A stretch of DNA of 64,000 nucleotides from Serratia oryzae (lineage in GTDB: Bacteria > Pseudomonadota > Gammaproteobacteria > Enterobacterales > Enterobacteriaceae), in contig NZ_MOXD01000001.1 in the NCBI RefSeq assembly GCF_001976145.1, forward strand, positions 590,711-654,710, given 5' to 3'. The notes under the pieces are model-generated. The model did not search any database and was not told the origin of the DNA. It was given only the letters and a program-made list of their open reading frames with translations. How positions within the stretch are numbered: position 1 is the stretch's first letter; each line of letters begins with the position of its first letter. Of this stretch, positions 49,479-62,254 are shown piece by piece. The position numbers and the translations under genes were made by a program.

Positions 49479-50576
49479 TTACTGCCTGAAACTGTCCCCC
49501 AGCGGAGCCAACGACATCAACTGGCTGCTCATCACACGATTCTTGCCATTGCGTTTGGCGGTATACAATGCTTCGTCGGCCACCTCTATGGCTTTTTCCA
49601 CCGTCATTCCAGGTAAAAACAATGAGGTGCCGATAGAGATCGTCAGGCGGATTTCATTGCCCTCTTCTGTTCTAAAGCATGAACTTTCAACCTTGCTGCG
49701 AATACGTTCCGCCACCGTATGAATATATGCCGGGTCATGGCTGGCAGTAATCACGATAAACTCCTCACCACCATAGCGCCCGACAAAATCCTCGCTATGA
49801 ACGCTGCCCTGCAAAATACGGCCAATTCCCGTCAGCACGCCATCCCCCGCCAGATGGCCATAGGTATCATTCACCTTTTTAAAATCATCCAAATCCAGCA
49901 TCATTAAGCCACAAGGCTGACGCTGCTCATGCAGCACCATCATTTTGTAATCGATGCTGGCTCGATTGTTAATATGGGTCAGGCTATCTATCGTGGCTTT
50001 ATTACGCATGGTAAAAAAGGCATGAATGTGGCGCTCTTTAAAAATCAGGGCATGGTAACAAATAGCCAGGCAGAGGGCTGAAGCCGCCTGATACAGCAGA
50101 ATATCTAGCCATAGCTCTTGAAAATTAACCTGTGTACCAACAACGATAATACGGTAGAGCGCAATGATGCTAATGGTGAGATAAAACACGCCGTTCGATT
50201 TTTTTTGCCATACCGCTGAAAGCAGCAAGGGTAAAACGATCGAAGCAATAAACAGATTATCTAGCGTGAATCCGCCGGTAAAAATGAAGCTCACCAAATA
50301 ACATGCCAATCCACTGACACCGCCACCAAAGAAGATGACGAGAATCATCGGGATCATGCTAAAGCTATAATAAACACCGTGAGCCAACGGGAACCGATCG
50401 TGGTTCAGATAAAGCACCGCTAAGCCAGCCAGCGCACCAAACAGCACGCGTTTCCACAGTTCAGAATGGTAAGAGAAAGGCGCATTCTTGCTCAGAACAA
50501 AATAACTCAGTGACAGCGTGGCATAAGTGATGCAGGCATCACTGTACAAAGAAGCGATCGAGGCAACGTATGTCAT
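49479..50576 (-). CDS. Membrane-bound diguanylate cyclase
   Basis: A 365-aa protein: six or so helices of a 5TM/LytS-like sensor (residues 1-180), then a GGDEF domain. The active site is GGEEF (269-273). The upstream allosteric I-site would need RxxD, but reads HSED (260-263), so product inhibition is probably absent. It makes cyclic di-GMP from GTP in response to an unknown signal. It is transcribed singly. Confidence 0.88.
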   Translation of the reverse strand: MTYVASIASLYSDACITYATLSLSYFVLSKNAPFSYHSELWKRVLFGALAGLAVLYLNHDRFPLAHGVYYSFSMIPMILVIFFGGGVSGLACYLVSFIFTGGFTLDNLFIASIVLPLLLSAVWQKKSNGVFYLTISIIALYRIIVVGTQVNFQELWLDILLYQAASALCLAICYHALIFKERHIHAFFTMRNKATIDSLTHINNRASIDYKMMVLHEQRQPCGLMMLDLDDFKKVNDTYGHLAGDGVLTGIGRILQGSVHSEDFVGRYGGEEFIVITASHDPAYIHTVAERIRSKVESSCFRTEEGNEIRLTISIGTSLFLPGMTVEKAIEVADEALYTAKRNGKNRVMSSQLMSLAPLGDSFRQ

Positions 50577-50766
50577 AGGTATCCGGCATGCCCCCAGATG
50601 TCCGCAGGGTGATTCGTCGCTAAAAATCCTTATCTCACCCGCTCCAGGTCACTGACATATTACTCGCGATAATAATAGACTAGCAGTTCTAAGTTATGAT
50701 GAGACTGTCTTTAACGCTCCCTCCGATCAGAATAGTCTGTTCACAATAGCGCCAAGGGGATAAGTC

Positions 50767-51252
50767 ATGAATATTGAGGACGGTTTACAAGCGTTAGCTA
50801 TGCAGGAAACGGCATTAACCTTTCACCATTTCGATCATACCACCGCCTGGGAATTGGGCATCGCGCTGAAAACGGCGGCTGAACAGCACCATCTGGCGAT
50901 CGCTATCGAAATCCAGCTTACCGGGCACACGTTGTTCTCCTACGCCATGCCGGGCACCACGCCAGATAATGCTGACTGGGTGCGCCGCAAGCGCAATGTG
51001 GTTAATCACTTTCATAAAAGTTCCTATGCCGTCGGCCTGCGCCTGCAGCAGCGCCAAGTCACGCTGGAAGAAAGGTATGGCCTCAGCGTGCGAGACTATG
51101 CGGCCCATGGCGGTGCATTTCCGATCCGGCTGGCCGGTGTGGGTTGTATTGGAACGATTGCCATCTCCGGTTCGCCGCAGCGTGAAGATCATAATCTTTT
51201 GGTAGATACTCTGGCGCACTTTCTCGGCTTATCCCTGCCAGCCATGCACTAA
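50767..51252 (+). CDS. UPF0303 / haem-degrading-domain (HbpS-like) protein
   Basis: A 161-aa single-domain protein of the UPF0303/DUF336 family, related to HbpS/GlcG. Conserved RRKRNVVNHFHKSSY and GGAFPIRLAGVGCIGTIAISG are visible. Its function is unknown; annotation as haem-degrading is by family name only. CAAGGGG lies seven bases upstream of the ATG. A hairpin at 51283-51302 follows. Confidence 0.82.
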   Translation: MNIEDGLQALAMQETALTFHHFDHTTAWELGIALKTAAEQHHLAIAIEIQLTGHTLFSYAMPGTTPDNADWVRRKRNVVNHFHKSSYAVGLRLQQRQVTLEERYGLSVRDYAAHGGAFPIRLAGVGCIGTIAISGSPQREDHNLLVDTLAHFLGLSLPAMH

Positions 51253-51282
51253 GCCGTAAAAATCGCACTTATCCCCACCATA

Positions 51283-51302
51283 CAGACCGGTACGCCGGTC
51301 TG
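51283..51302. terminator. Hairpin after the UPF0303 gene
   Basis: An 8-bp stem CAGACCGG/CCGGTCTG with a TACG loop. It has no T run, so it could be a weak terminator or processing site. Confidence 0.4.
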
Positions 51303-51452
51303 AACCCATTGTCAATGGCAGCAATAATGACTGCATTGATACAGGTCTAGGTATCTGCCCACAGAAAGGGGTATGGTATCTTCAGCTATCCGCGACGGAC
51401 CTCATCTGGCCCGCCATTCCTTTCTCTTTTCTAGATTTGGTTTGCAACTTAG

Positions 51453-53144
51453 ATGAAAACGCACGAAATTAACGGCATTCGCCCCTTCAGCGCGCTGATT
51501 GAAGCCTGTTGGCGGGAACCTTATTCACTTCAACGTCTGCTGAAAGATGCGATTGCCGGGGTCACCGTCGGTATTATCGCCATTCCTCTGGCGATGGCAC
51601 TGGCGATTGCCAGCGGTGTTCCACCACAGTACGGGCTTTACACCTCGGCGATTGCCGGGATCGTGATTGCCGTCAGCGGCGGCTCACGTTATAGCGTCTC
51701 TGGCCCTACCGCCGCTTTTGTCGTTATTTTATACCCCGTTTCGCAGCAGTTCGGGCTTTCTGGCCTGTTGATTGCCACCATGATTTCCGGCCTGTTTCTG
51801 CTGTTGATGGGGTTGGCGCGCCTTGGCCGCCTGATTGAATACATCCCGCTGTCGGTAACACTCGGTTTTACCTCTGGGATCGCCATCACCATTGCCACCA
51901 TGCAGGTGAAAGACTTTTTTGGGCTTGCCATGGCCGAAGTACCGGAAAATTACATCGGTAAAGTCTACGCCCTGCTGCATGCGCTGCCCAGCGTGGATTT
52001 CGGCGATACGCTGATCGGTGTCGTTACCCTATTAATCCTGATCTTCTGGCCAAAGCTGGGGCTGCGGGTGCCCGGCCACCTGCCCGCGCTGCTGGTAGGA
52101 ACCGCGCTGATGGCCATCCTGGCTCTGTTTGACCACCAGGTCGCCACCATTGGCTCCCGCTTCAGTTTCCAACTGGCCGACGGCAGCCAGGGGCAAGGGA
52201 TCCCGCCGATTTTGCCACAGCTGGTGCTCCCTTGGGATCTCCCCGCCAGCGGCGGAAAGCCAATTGAGCTGAGTTGGCACCTGCTTTCTGCACTGTTGCC
52301 CGCCGCGTTCTCCATGGCGATGCTCGGCGCTATCGAGTCGCTTTTATGCGCCGTGGTGTTGGATGGAATGACCGGTAAAAAGCACCACTCCAATACCGAG
52401 CTGATTGGGCAAGGGGCTGGCAACATTATCGCGCCATTCTTTGGTGGGATTACCGCCACGGCAGCCATTGCCCGTTCAGCCGCTAACGTGCGTGCTGGAG
52501 CCACCTCACCGGTCTCGGCCATTATCCACTCGCTGTTGGTGCTGCTGGCGTTGCTGGTGCTCGCCCCTTGGCTCTCTTATCTGCCGCTGGCGGCGATGGC
52601 CGCGTTGCTGCTGATGGTGGCATGGAATATGAGTGAGGCACATAAGGTGGTTTACCTGCTGCGCCGCGCACCGAAGGACGACATTCTGGTGATGATGCTG
52701 TGCATGTCACTGACGGTGCTGTTTGATATGGTGATCGCCATTACCGTTGGTATCGTGCTGGCTTCGCTGCTGTTTATGCGCCGCATTGCACGCATGACGC
52801 GTTTAAGCGAACTGAGCACGGAAAACGGCATTTTGGTGATGCGCGTCAACGGCCCGCTGTTCTTCGCCGCCGCCGAACGCATCTTCAGCGAATTACTGTT
52901 ACGCAGTGAGAACTATCACACCATCGTGTTGCAGTGGGATGCGGTGCCAGTGCTGGATGCCGGCGGTTTGCACGCACTGCAGCGTTATATTGATACCCTG
53001 CCCACCGGTAAGCAGTTGGCGATCACCGATATTCCATTCCAGCCGCTGAAAACGCTGGCGCGCGCGCGTATGCAACCCATTGAAGGGAAACTGCATTTCT
53101 ACCCCACGCTGCCGGAAGCGTTGGCCGCGCTCGGTACCCCATAA
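51453..53144 (+). CDS. dauA: C4-dicarboxylic acid transporter DauA (SulP family)
   Basis: DauA (YchM) is a SulP-family carrier, shown in E. coli to take up succinate aerobically at acid pH. The 563 aa have about 12-14 membrane helices with [20 protein letters not shown] and a C-terminal STAS domain (about 440-560, [18 protein letters not shown]). Position convergent to kdsA is as in E. coli. Confidence 0.94.
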   Translation: MKTHEINGIRPFSALIEACWREPYSLQRLLKDAIAGVTVGIIAIPLAMALAIASGVPPQYGLYTSAIAGIVIAVSGGSRYSVSGPTAAFVVILYPVSQQFGLSGLLIATMISGLFLLLMGLARLGRLIEYIPLSVTLGFTSGIAITIATMQVKDFFGLAMAEVPENYIGKVYALLHALPSVDFGDTLIGVVTLLILIFWPKLGLRVPGHLPALLVGTALMAILALFDHQVATIGSRFSFQLADGSQGQGIPPILPQLVLPWDLPASGGKPIELSWHLLSALLPAAFSMAMLGAIESLLCAVVLDGMTGKKHHSNTELIGQGAGNIIAPFFGGITATAAIARSAANVRAGATSPVSAIIHSLLVLLALLVLAPWLSYLPLAAMAALLLMVAWNMSEAHKVVYLLRRAPKDDILVMMLCMSLTVLFDMVIAITVGIVLASLLFMRRIARMTRLSELSTENGILVMRVNGPLFFAAAERIFSELLLRSENYHTIVLQWDAVPVLDAGGLHALQRYIDTLPTGKQLAITDIPFQPLKTLARARMQPIEGKLHFYPTLPEALAALGTP

Positions 53145-53151
53145 ACAGAAA

Positions 53152-53172
53152 AGCCCGACACATCGTCGGGCT
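53152..53172 (-). terminator. Terminator hairpin, copy 1 (ends kdsA transcript)
   Basis: A 21-bp near-palindrome, GCCCGAC/GTCGGGC around ACATC, preceded by AAAA on the + strand, so it works on the - strand. The identical 21 bp recur at 53304. Confidence 0.75.
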
Positions 53173-53303
53173 CAGACTGCTGACAAAGCCCGTTATTAGG
53201 GAGAGCGTGCCGAAGGGGTCGTAGCGGCGTAAGCCGCCGGAGCGCCCCTCGGTGCGCTAGGCCCGAGTATCTCGGGTTCAAAAACTACTTTGTCATCAAC
53301 CTC
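53173..53303. repeat. 131-bp palindromic insertion splitting the dauA-kdsA terminator
   Basis: It lies between two identical 21-bp terminator hairpins. Near its ends are the 8-bp inverted repeats TGACAAAG (53181) and CTTTGTCA (53288); inside are hairpins GGCGTAAGCC and CCCGAGTATCTCGGG. It looks like a small non-autonomous element that duplicated its target. Confidence 0.6.
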
Positions 53304-53324
53304 AGCCCGACACATCGTCGGGCT
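53304..53324 (+). terminator. Terminator hairpin, copy 2 (ends dauA transcript)
   Basis: The same 21 bp as at 53152, here followed by TCTTT, so it serves the + strand. Joining the left flank of copy 1 to the right flank of copy 2 gives one ordinary bidirectional terminator. Confidence 0.75.
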
Positions 53325-53350
53325 TCTTTGCCTGCGCAACAACCATCAAC

Positions 53351-54214
<864 letters not shown>

Positions 54215-54231
54215 TTATATTTCGGAATGAA

Positions 54232-55041
54232 TTAGTGCAGCGTAACCTGCTTGAGTTCGATCGCGTGGATCTGGATTTTAATCACTTCACTGACCGGATC
54301 TTCAGGGCACTGCTCAACAAAATAGTTAAGATCGGAGATCGCGATATGGTTGCACTCCAACTGCGCGTAAATCAGCCCACGATCGCGGATCTCATAAGGG
54401 TCGTCCGGATCAAAGCTCAGCACAGCTTCACTGGCACGCAGTGCCAATTCCATCTGCTTCTCTTCCATCAGGGCCGCCTTCAGCGTGTCCAGCATTTTGC
54501 GCACCACCAGAACGTGTTCTGACTCATCCAGATCGTCATCTTCCAGCTCCGCCCCCAGCCCCAGGTTGCCTTTGAGCCACACTTCCAACTGGTGCTCGTT
54601 CAGCGTTTCACCGTTCAGCGGGTTGATTAACCACATTTCTTCATCCAGCCAGTCGGCACGCAGAATGAGCTGCGTGGGGAAAATCACCGGCATCAGCGGC
54701 AAGTCTATTTGCTGCGCGATATACAGAAAAATCGTTCCTAATGACACCGGGGTGCCTTGCCGTGCTTCCAGTACCTTATCCAACCAGATGGCATCGGACA
54801 GGCGATAAACCCCTCTGGCACCGCCAAAACCCCAGGTTTTAAAAAACAGTTCGATAAGCGCATCCAGTTGCTGTTCCTGGTTGAGATCGTCCGGGATGGC
54901 CGCTCGTGCTTCATCAGCCAGTTGCTGCAGCCTGCGCGCCACGTCAGCCGCAGGAAAATCTCGCCGGATGGCCTGTGACACCAGGATCACACCGTCACTC
55001 AAAGGTGAGGAGTTAAATTCGAAATCAGCAATGCTACTCAT
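54232..55041 (-). CDS. sirB1: SirB1 family protein (YchA)
   Basis: A 269-aa cytosolic protein with a transglutaminase-like N-terminal part and a TPR-like C terminus (about 200-260). Function unknown; the name comes from Salmonella invasion screens. Its start overlaps sirB2 by 4 bp (ATGA). Confidence 0.9.
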   Translation of the reverse strand: MSSIADFEFNSSPLSDGVILVSQAIRRDFPAADVARRLQQLADEARAAIPDDLNQEQQLDALIELFFKTWGFGGARGVYRLSDAIWLDKVLEARQGTPVSLGTIFLYIAQQIDLPLMPVIFPTQLILRADWLDEEMWLINPLNGETLNEHQLEVWLKGNLGLGAELEDDDLDESEHVLVVRKMLDTLKAALMEEKQMELALRASEAVLSFDPDDPYEIRDRGLIYAQLECNHIAISDLNYFVEQCPEDPVSEVIKIQIHAIELKQVTLH

Positions 55042-55436
55042 AGGTATCCCATCAGAAACGGTATTTTCGTCGTGGCAAGTTTAACGATCAGGTACAAACA
55101 GCCCAGAGCCAGAACAAACGCCAACGTGCGCAGATTCCAGCTCTTGGTTTTCTTGCCCAACGCAACATAGCCAAGCAGGATATAGATAATAACGCCAAAC
55201 AGCTTCTCGGTCAGCCACGAGTCGACGCTCAACAGGGGGTAAAATTTTAGCATCACCACCAATGCAATCCCGGTAAGGAACAACAGCGTATCGTTGATAT
55301 GCGGGGTTATTTTTACCCAACGCTTCTGCATCATCGCCGAGTCGCGCCATTTCCAGAAGAATCGCAGCACAAACAAGATGATACTGATAGCTACCGTCAA
55401 CAGATGCAGGTGCTTTAACGCCATGTAAGCTACCAT
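55038..55436 (-). CDS. sirB2: SirB2 family membrane protein (YchQ)
   Basis: A 132-aa inner-membrane protein with four helices. Conserved MALKHLHLLTVAIS and KITPHINDTLLFLTG carry His residues typical of the family. Function unknown. It lies between prmC (12-bp gap) and sirB1 (4-bp overlap). An internal Met at residue 5 is an alternative start. Confidence 0.88.
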   Translation of the reverse strand: MVAYMALKHLHLLTVAISIILFVLRFFWKWRDSAMMQKRWVKITPHINDTLLFLTGIALVVMLKFYPLLSVDSWLTEKLFGVIIYILLGYVALGKKTKSWNLRTLAFVLALGCLYLIVKLATTKIPFLMGYL

Positions 55437-55448
55437 AGTGCTTCCTTA

Positions 55449-56282
55449 TTATTGTGTTTTTTGGCCCAAAGTCACACGATCGTTACCGCCATAATCGCGG
55501 CAGGTTTCAATAGCCATAAATCCAGCTTCCTTTAACAACGCACGCACGCTTTCCCCCTGCTGCCAGCCATGTTCCAGCAAGAGCCAGCCCTGTGGCTGTA
55601 AGTGCTCAGGTGCCTGCTGCACGATCGCCGCCAAATCGGCCAGCCCGTGCTGAGCGGCAACCAGCGCGCTACTCGGTTCAAATCGCACATCACCCTGCGC
55701 CAGATGGGGATCGGCGGCGTCAATATAGGGTGGGTTACTGGCGATGAGCGCAAACTGCCGCCCGGCAACTGGCGCAAACCAACTGCCCTGCCTGAAATCA
55801 GCATTATTTATCGCCAGTTTTTGCGCATTATGCCGCGCCAACGCGACGGCATCAGGCTGCAAATCCACCCCGGTTATCTGGCAGTCTGGGCGTTCGCTGG
55901 CCAACGCCAACGCGATCGCCCCCGTACCGGTGCCGAGATCGAGGATCGCACAGGGTTCAGCGGGCAAACGCTGCAGAGCCAGTTCCACCAGGCATTCGGT
56001 GTCTGGCCGTGGGATCAGGGTTGCAGGCGAAACCGAGAGCGGCAGCGACCAGAACTCCCGTTCCCCAACCAGATATGCGACCGGTTCACCGCGTTCACGG
56101 CGGGCCAGCAGCGTGGCTAATTGCTCGGTTTGCGGTGGCGTCAGCAGGGTTTCGCCAAACGCCATCAAAAACGTGCGAGCACGGCCGGTAACAAAACCCA
56201 ACAGGATTTCCGCATCACGCCTGGCGCTTTCACTCTCTGCCAAGCGCGCAACCGCGGTTTTCAGCCAGGTTTGATAGTCCAT
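55449..56282 (-). CDS. prmC: Release-factor glutamine methyltransferase PrmC
   Basis: PrmC methylates the GGQ glutamine of RF1 and RF2. It has 277 aa with the SAM motif ILDLGTGTGAIALAL near residue 114 and the catalytic NPPY near 183. Its start overlaps the prfA stop by one base, which joins the enzyme to its own substrate gene. Confidence 0.96.
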   Translation of the reverse strand: MDYQTWLKTAVARLAESESARRDAEILLGFVTGRARTFLMAFGETLLTPPQTEQLATLLARRERGEPVAYLVGEREFWSLPLSVSPATLIPRPDTECLVELALQRLPAEPCAILDLGTGTGAIALALASERPDCQITGVDLQPDAVALARHNAQKLAINNADFRQGSWFAPVAGRQFALIASNPPYIDAADPHLAQGDVRFEPSSALVAAQHGLADLAAIVQQAPEHLQPQGWLLLEHGWQQGESVRALLKEAGFMAIETCRDYGGNDRVTLGQKTQ

Positions 56283-57367
56283 TACTCAGGTTCTGCCGAC
56301 AGTGCCGCCAGCTGATCGGCCTGATACTCCTGCACGATCGGCTGAATCAGCATATCTAATTTGCCTTCCATCACTTCATCCAGGCGGTAAAGCGTCAGGT
56401 TGATGCGGTGATCGGTCACACGCCCCTGTGGGAAATTGTAGGTGCGGTTGCGATCGGAACGATCGCCAGTGCCCAGCAGGTTGCGGCGCGTCGAGGCTTC
56501 TGCCTGCTGGCGCTTCGCCACTTCGGCAGCACGAATGCGCGCCCCAAGCACCGACATCGCCTTGGCTTTGTTCTTATGCTGTGAACGTTCGTCCTGACAC
56601 TCCACCACAATACCGGTCGGCAAGTGAGTAATGCGGATCGCCGAATCGGTGGTATTAACGTGCTGGCCACCGGCACCGGATGAACGGAAGGTATCGATAC
56701 GCAGCTCGCTGGGGTTAATCTCTGGCAGTTCGGCCTCTGGTATTTCTGGCATCACCGCCACAGTGCAGGCAGAGGTATGAATGCGCCCTTGCGACTCGGT
56801 TTCCGGCACGCGTTGCACGCGATGCCCACCCGACTCAAACTTCAACTGGCCGTAAACCCCGTCACCGGAAACTTTGGCGATCACTTCTTTATAGCCACCG
56901 TGCTCACCTTCGTTGGCACTCATGATCTCCACACGCCAGCGGCGCATTTCCGCATAACGGCTGTACATACGGAACAGATCGCCCGCGAAAATCGCCGCTT
57001 CGTCGCCACCGGTACCGGCACGGACTTCCAGGAAGCAGCCACGCTCATCGTCGGGATCTTTCGGCAACAGCAATACCTGCAACTGCTGCTCCAGCTCTTC
57101 CGTCACCGCTTTGGCCTGTTTCAGCTCTTCCTGAGCCATTTCGCGCATTTCAGCATCGTCCAGCATCATTTCTGCCGTCGCGATATCCTCCTGCACCTGA
57201 CGCCATTCTAAAAAACAGCGGCTGACATCGGTCAACTGTGCGTATTCGCGCGACAAGGCGCGAAACCGATCCTGATCGGCAATAACCCCGGCATCGCCGA
57301 GCAACGCCTGTACTTCCTCATGGCGCTCTTGTAACGCTTCCAGTTTGGCAACAATAGAAGGCTTCAT
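56282..57367 (-). CDS. prfA: Peptide chain release factor 1
   Basis: RF1 reads UAA and UAG. The 361 aa contain the GGQ motif ([16 protein letters not shown] near 235), target of PrmC. It follows hemA by 37 bp as in E. coli and other enterics. Confidence 0.97.
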   Translation of the reverse strand: MKPSIVAKLEALQERHEEVQALLGDAGVIADQDRFRALSREYAQLTDVSRCFLEWRQVQEDIATAEMMLDDAEMREMAQEELKQAKAVTEELEQQLQVLLLPKDPDDERGCFLEVRAGTGGDEAAIFAGDLFRMYSRYAEMRRWRVEIMSANEGEHGGYKEVIAKVSGDGVYGQLKFESGGHRVQRVPETESQGRIHTSACTVAVMPEIPEAELPEINPSELRIDTFRSSGAGGQHVNTTDSAIRITHLPTGIVVECQDERSQHKNKAKAMSVLGARIRAAEVAKRQQAEASTRRNLLGTGDRSDRNRTYNFPQGRVTDHRINLTLYRLDEVMEGKLDMLIQPIVQEYQADQLAALSAEPE

Positions 57368-57404
57368 GCGTGGTTTTAAACCCTGTTAATAAGAGAGAAC
57401 TAAA

Positions 57405-58661
57405 CTAATCCAGCCCGAGGCTGTCGCGTAAAATTTGCAACCGCTCCATGTCGCCGTCGCTGGCGGCCTGTTGGAGGGATTTGGTAGGGGCATGAATAAG
57501 ACGATTGGTCAGTTTGTGAGCCAGTTCCTGAATAACCTGCTCCACATTAGCACCCTGCGCAATGGCAGCCAGCGCTTTTGATTCCATTTCCATGCGGATC
57601 TGCTCGGCCTGTGAGCGGTAATCACGAATGGTTTCTGTCGCGCCCTGCGAGCGCAACCAGGCCATAAAGTTGATACTTTCCTGCTGAACGATCGATTCAG
57701 CCTGCACGGCGGCAGCCTGACGCTGCGCCAGGTTGTTCTGAATGATGGCGTGCAGATCGTCCACGCTGTACAGATAGGCGTTCGCCAGCTTGCCGACTTC
57801 CGGTTCGATATCACGAGGTACTGCGATATCCACCAGCAACATCGGCTGGTTGCGGCGCGCTTTCAGCGCACGCTCCACCATCCCCTTGCCAATGATCGGC
57901 AGCGGGCTGGCGGTAGAGCTGATAATGATGTCCGCATCGGCCAGGCGTTCGTCAATCTCCGGCAGCGTGATCACTTCCGCGCCCACTTCCTGGGCCAGTA
58001 ACTGAGCGCGTTCACGGGTGCGGTTGGCGATCATCATGTGTTTGACCTGATGTTCGCGCAGATGACGCGCCACCAGTTCGATGGTTTCCCCTGCACCCAC
58101 CAGCAACACGTTCAGTTCAGCCAAGGATTCGAAGATCTGGCGCGCCAGGGTGCAGGCGGCAAAGGCCACAGAAACGGCACTGGCACCGATGTCGGTTTCG
58201 GTACGGACGCGTTTGGCAACGGAGAAGGTTTTTTGGAACAGGCGTTCAAGTTCACCAGACAGAGACTGGCCGCGTTGTGATTCGGCAAAGGCTTTTTTGA
58301 CCTGCCCCAGGATTTGCGGTTCACCCAGCACCAGCGAATCCAGCCCGCTGGCAACGCGCATCAGATGGCTGACCGCGTCATTACCCTGATGCCAATACAG
58401 GCTTTTGGCAACGTCTTCCGGGCGCAGATGATGATAATCACATAACCAGTTAACCAACTGTTCGCGCAAATGTTCCTGTTGTTCCACGCTGAGATACAGC
58501 TCGGTGCGGTTACAGGTAGACAACACAACACCGCCCTGCACCAACGGTTGTTGGAGCAGGCTGTTTAGCGCTTGTTCGATCGACTCTGGGGAGAAGGTTA
58601 CCCTTTCTCGCAGAGAAACCGGTGCGGTTTTGTGATTAATACCTAACGCAAGCAGGGTCAT
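57405..58661 (-). CDS. hemA: Glutamyl-tRNA reductase
   Basis: HemA makes glutamate-1-semialdehyde from Glu-tRNA, the first step of haem synthesis. The 418 aa have the nucleophile Cys50 in [12 protein letters not shown], the NADPH loop [16 protein letters not shown] near 183, and a C-terminal dimerisation helix. It is divergent from lolB across a 234-bp promoter region. The N-terminal [10 protein letters not shown] is the usual degradation-regulated end. Confidence 0.97.
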   Translation of the reverse strand: MTLLALGINHKTAPVSLRERVTFSPESIEQALNSLLQQPLVQGGVVLSTCNRTELYLSVEQQEHLREQLVNWLCDYHHLRPEDVAKSLYWHQGNDAVSHLMRVASGLDSLVLGEPQILGQVKKAFAESQRGQSLSGELERLFQKTFSVAKRVRTETDIGASAVSVAFAACTLARQIFESLAELNVLLVGAGETIELVARHLREHQVKHMMIANRTRERAQLLAQEVGAEVITLPEIDERLADADIIISSTASPLPIIGKGMVERALKARRNQPMLLVDIAVPRDIEPEVGKLANAYLYSVDDLHAIIQNNLAQRQAAAVQAESIVQQESINFMAWLRSQGATETIRDYRSQAEQIRMEMESKALAAIAQGANVEQVIQELAHKLTNRLIHAPTKSLQQAASDGDMERLQILRDSLGLD

Positions 58662-58895
58662 TGCTTCGAGTAATACTTCTATTGGTACGGGTTCTCGTTG
58701 TCTGGCATTCTACTTGATGCGCGACACCAATAAAAGTAACAACCGCATCTTCCCCCCAATCGCTGGTATAGTTATTTCCTTGAGGCACGATGTTGAGTAA
58801 CATTATCGGCGCCGGGGGGCTCCCCCGTTAGCGTTGGCAGCAAGTCAAAGGTTTCGCCGCACGTGCCCGTAAGGACAAAAGGACAATAAAAAGTT

Positions 58896-59519
58896 ATGCC
58901 TATCCGCAACGTTAATTTGCTTCGCCTGCTCCCATTGGCCAGCCTGCTGCTGACCGCCTGTACCCTCACCAAGCCCAGCGGCCCAGCAACCAGTCCGACT
59001 TCCCCGCAGTGGCGTGCCCATGAACAGGCCGTGCAGCAGCTCAGCCAGTATCAGACCCGCGGCGCTTTCGCCTATCTGTCCGATCAGAAAAAGGTTTATG
59101 CCCGCTTCTTCTGGCAACAATATTCGCCCGATCGCTACCGCCTGTTGTTGACCAACCCACTGGGCAGCACCGAACTGGAACTCAATGTGCAGAAGGAAGT
59201 GGTGCAACTGAGCGATAGCCAGGGTAAACGCTACGTCAGCAACGACGCGGAAGAGATGATCCGTAAGCTGACCGGGATGGCTATTCCGCTGAACAACCTG
59301 CGCCAATGGATGCTGGGCCTGCCGGGAGAAGCCACCGATTTCACCCTCGACGATCGGTATCGCCTGAGCAAGCTGACTTATCCGCAGGGCGATCTCACCT
59401 GGGTGGTCACTTACCAGGATTACAATACCGACCAGCAACCGCCGTTGCCAAGCCGTCTCGAACTGCAGCAAGGCGATCAACGCATCAAGCTGAAAATGGA
59501 TAATTGGACGCTTAAATGA
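58896..59519 (+). CDS. lolB: Outer-membrane lipoprotein insertase LolB
   Basis: LolB receives lipoproteins from LolA and puts them in the outer membrane. The 207 aa have a signal ending in the lipobox LLTAC (Cys22). AAAAGT and a weak ribosome site precede the ATG. Its TGA overlaps the ispE ATG. Confidence 0.95.
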   Translation: MPIRNVNLLRLLPLASLLLTACTLTKPSGPATSPTSPQWRAHEQAVQQLSQYQTRGAFAYLSDQKKVYARFFWQQYSPDRYRLLLTNPLGSTELELNVQKEVVQLSDSQGKRYVSNDAEEMIRKLTGMAIPLNNLRQWMLGLPGEATDFTLDDRYRLSKLTYPQGDLTWVVTYQDYNTDQQPPLPSRLELQQGDQRIKLKMDNWTLK

Positions 59520-60382
59520 TTCGTCAGTGGCCCTCTCCCGCAAAGCTAAATCTGTTCCTCTATATCACTGGCCGTCGCGCTGACGGCTACCACCAGTTGC
59601 AAACCCTGTTCCAGTTCCTGGACTACGGCGACACCTTGACCATTGAACCGCGTCAGGACGACAGCATCCATTTGCTGACGCCGATCGCTGGCGTGCCGGA
59701 CGAGCAGAACCTGATCGTGCGTGCGGCCCGCCTGCTGCAACACTACTGCACGGCTCACGCGATCGACACCCCGCCGCGCGGTGCAGATATCCGTATTGAG
59801 AAGCGCCTGCCGATGGGCGGCGGGCTGGGCGGCGGTTCATCCAACGCCGCCACGGTGCTGATCGCGCTGAACGAGCTGTGGCAATGCGGCTTAAGCGACG
59901 AGCAACTGGCGGCGTTGGGGCTGGCTCTCGGGGCCGACGTTCCGGTGTTTGTACGCGGGCATGCGGCCTTTGCTGAAGGCATCGGCGATCAGCTGCAACC
60001 GGCCGATCCGGCAGAAAAGTGGTATTTGGTCGCGCACCCTGGCGTCAGCATCCCCACACCGGTTATTTTTGCTGACCCAGAATTAAAACGAAATACCCCG
60101 GTTCGCCCGCTGAATGCTCTGTTGCAGGCTCCTTACGCCAATGATTGTGAACCGATTGCAAGAAAACGTTTTCGCGAGGTTGAACAGCTTCTTTCATGGC
60201 TGTTACAATACGCGCCGTCACGCCTGACCGGCACAGGTGCTTGTGTGTTTGCAGAATTCGACTCCGAGCCCGCCGCCCTTCAGGTGTTAAATAAAGCCCC
60301 GGCCTGGGTGCGTGGATTTGTAGCGCGTGGCGTTAACGTCTCGCCACTACATCGCATCCGTTCAGGGCAGTCTGAGTCGTAG
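59516..60382 (+). CDS. ispE: 4-Diphosphocytidyl-2-C-methylerythritol kinase
   Basis: IspE is the GHMP kinase of the MEP isoprenoid pathway. The 288 aa carry [10 protein letters not shown] at the N terminus and the ATP loop [14 protein letters not shown] near 99. It is coupled to lolB by a 4-bp overlap and followed by prs after a 173-bp leader. Confidence 0.96.
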   Translation: MIRQWPSPAKLNLFLYITGRRADGYHQLQTLFQFLDYGDTLTIEPRQDDSIHLLTPIAGVPDEQNLIVRAARLLQHYCTAHAIDTPPRGADIRIEKRLPMGGGLGGGSSNAATVLIALNELWQCGLSDEQLAALGLALGADVPVFVRGHAAFAEGIGDQLQPADPAEKWYLVAHPGVSIPTPVIFADPELKRNTPVRPLNALLQAPYANDCEPIARKRFREVEQLLSWLLQYAPSRLTGTGACVFAEFDSEPAALQVLNKAPAWVRGFVARGVNVSPLHRIRSGQSES

Positions 60383-60507
60383 CTCAACGTTTCGCTGTGC
60401 AGAGTTATTCACACTAAACCCTGCCATCTCTGCGCTGCCTGCGGTTCAATTTAGTTTTACATACCCGTATGGTTATTGCGTCGGCGTCGCCAACTGCCCC
60501 TTGGTGA

Positions 60508-61503
<996 letters not shown>

Positions 61504-61567
61504 TCTGCGATCTGGCGCAGTTAACTTAACTACTGCGCCACATCCACTGTTAAGCATGGTAGAAAAC

Positions 61568-61606
61568 AAAAAACCCGTTGAAGCGATCGGCAACAACGGG
61601 TTTTTT
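61568..61606 (+). terminator. prs terminator (can act on both strands)
   Basis: A 9-bp stem AACCCGTTG/CAACGGGTT with A run before and T run after, 65 bp past the stop. It also lies past the end of convergent ychH. Confidence 0.9.
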
Positions 61607-61673
61607 ACTTGTTATGCAACATGAGCGTTCGCTCTCCTTTATGCTTGCTGCTTGTTTTCTTTAATAAGTTTGA

Positions 61674-61952
61674 TCAATGTGATGAGCGATGCTCGTTGTT
61701 CTTACAGCGTTTATCGAAATGTTTTACCCACCAATAACGATCGGCAACCTCTTCACGCCCGCCAATACGCGCTCCAGCCAGCCATAGAAGCGCACCGATG
61801 AAAATACTCATAACCGCACCATGAGCAAAGAACTGTGGCAGATTGAGTTGTGACACTTCAGCCAGAATGGAGTATCCGACCCCTACAACCATCACTACCA
61901 TCCCCAATCCCATTAAAACGTTGCCCATTAAGCCAGCGTTTTTACGTTTCAT
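61674..61952 (-). CDS. ychH: Stress-response membrane protein YchH
   Basis: A 92-aa inner-membrane protein with two helices (GLGMVVMVVGVGYSILAEV and VMSIFIGALLWLAGAR). E. coli YchH is linked to stress and biofilm and is CRP-dependent. It lies between prs and pth as in E. coli. No convincing CRP site was seen in the 302-bp gap to pth. Confidence 0.92.
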   Translation of the reverse strand: MKRKNAGLMGNVLMGLGMVVMVVGVGYSILAEVSQLNLPQFFAHGAVMSIFIGALLWLAGARIGGREEVADRYWWVKHFDKRCKNNEHRSSH

Positions 61953-62187
61953 ATGCCACCTCCACCGCGTTATCTACTCACTTGGGATAACACACAAACG
62001 GTTAACCCGCTTCGATAAGTTAAGTATAGGCATGCTTAGAGAAAGGGTATTGCGCCAATGGTCACAAATGGCAAATAAACACTGACAAATCTTAACGCCA
62101 CGCTAAAAATTAGCTAACAAATTGAATTATTTCTCTAATGTATTATTCATTTTCAACCTAATAACACCCACTAGATGGCCAGGATTT

Positions 62188-62216
62188 TTGTCATTACATA
62201 CGCAGACAGGTAAACT
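62188..62216 (+). promoter_or_regulatory. Candidate pth promoter
   Basis: TTGTCA and TAAACT with a 17-bp spacer, 39 bp before the pth start. The remainder of the ychH-pth gap is AT-rich with no gene apparent. Confidence 0.55.
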
Positions 62217-62254
62217 ATTGTCCTTTCCATTATATCGACCATAGTGAATTCCCC

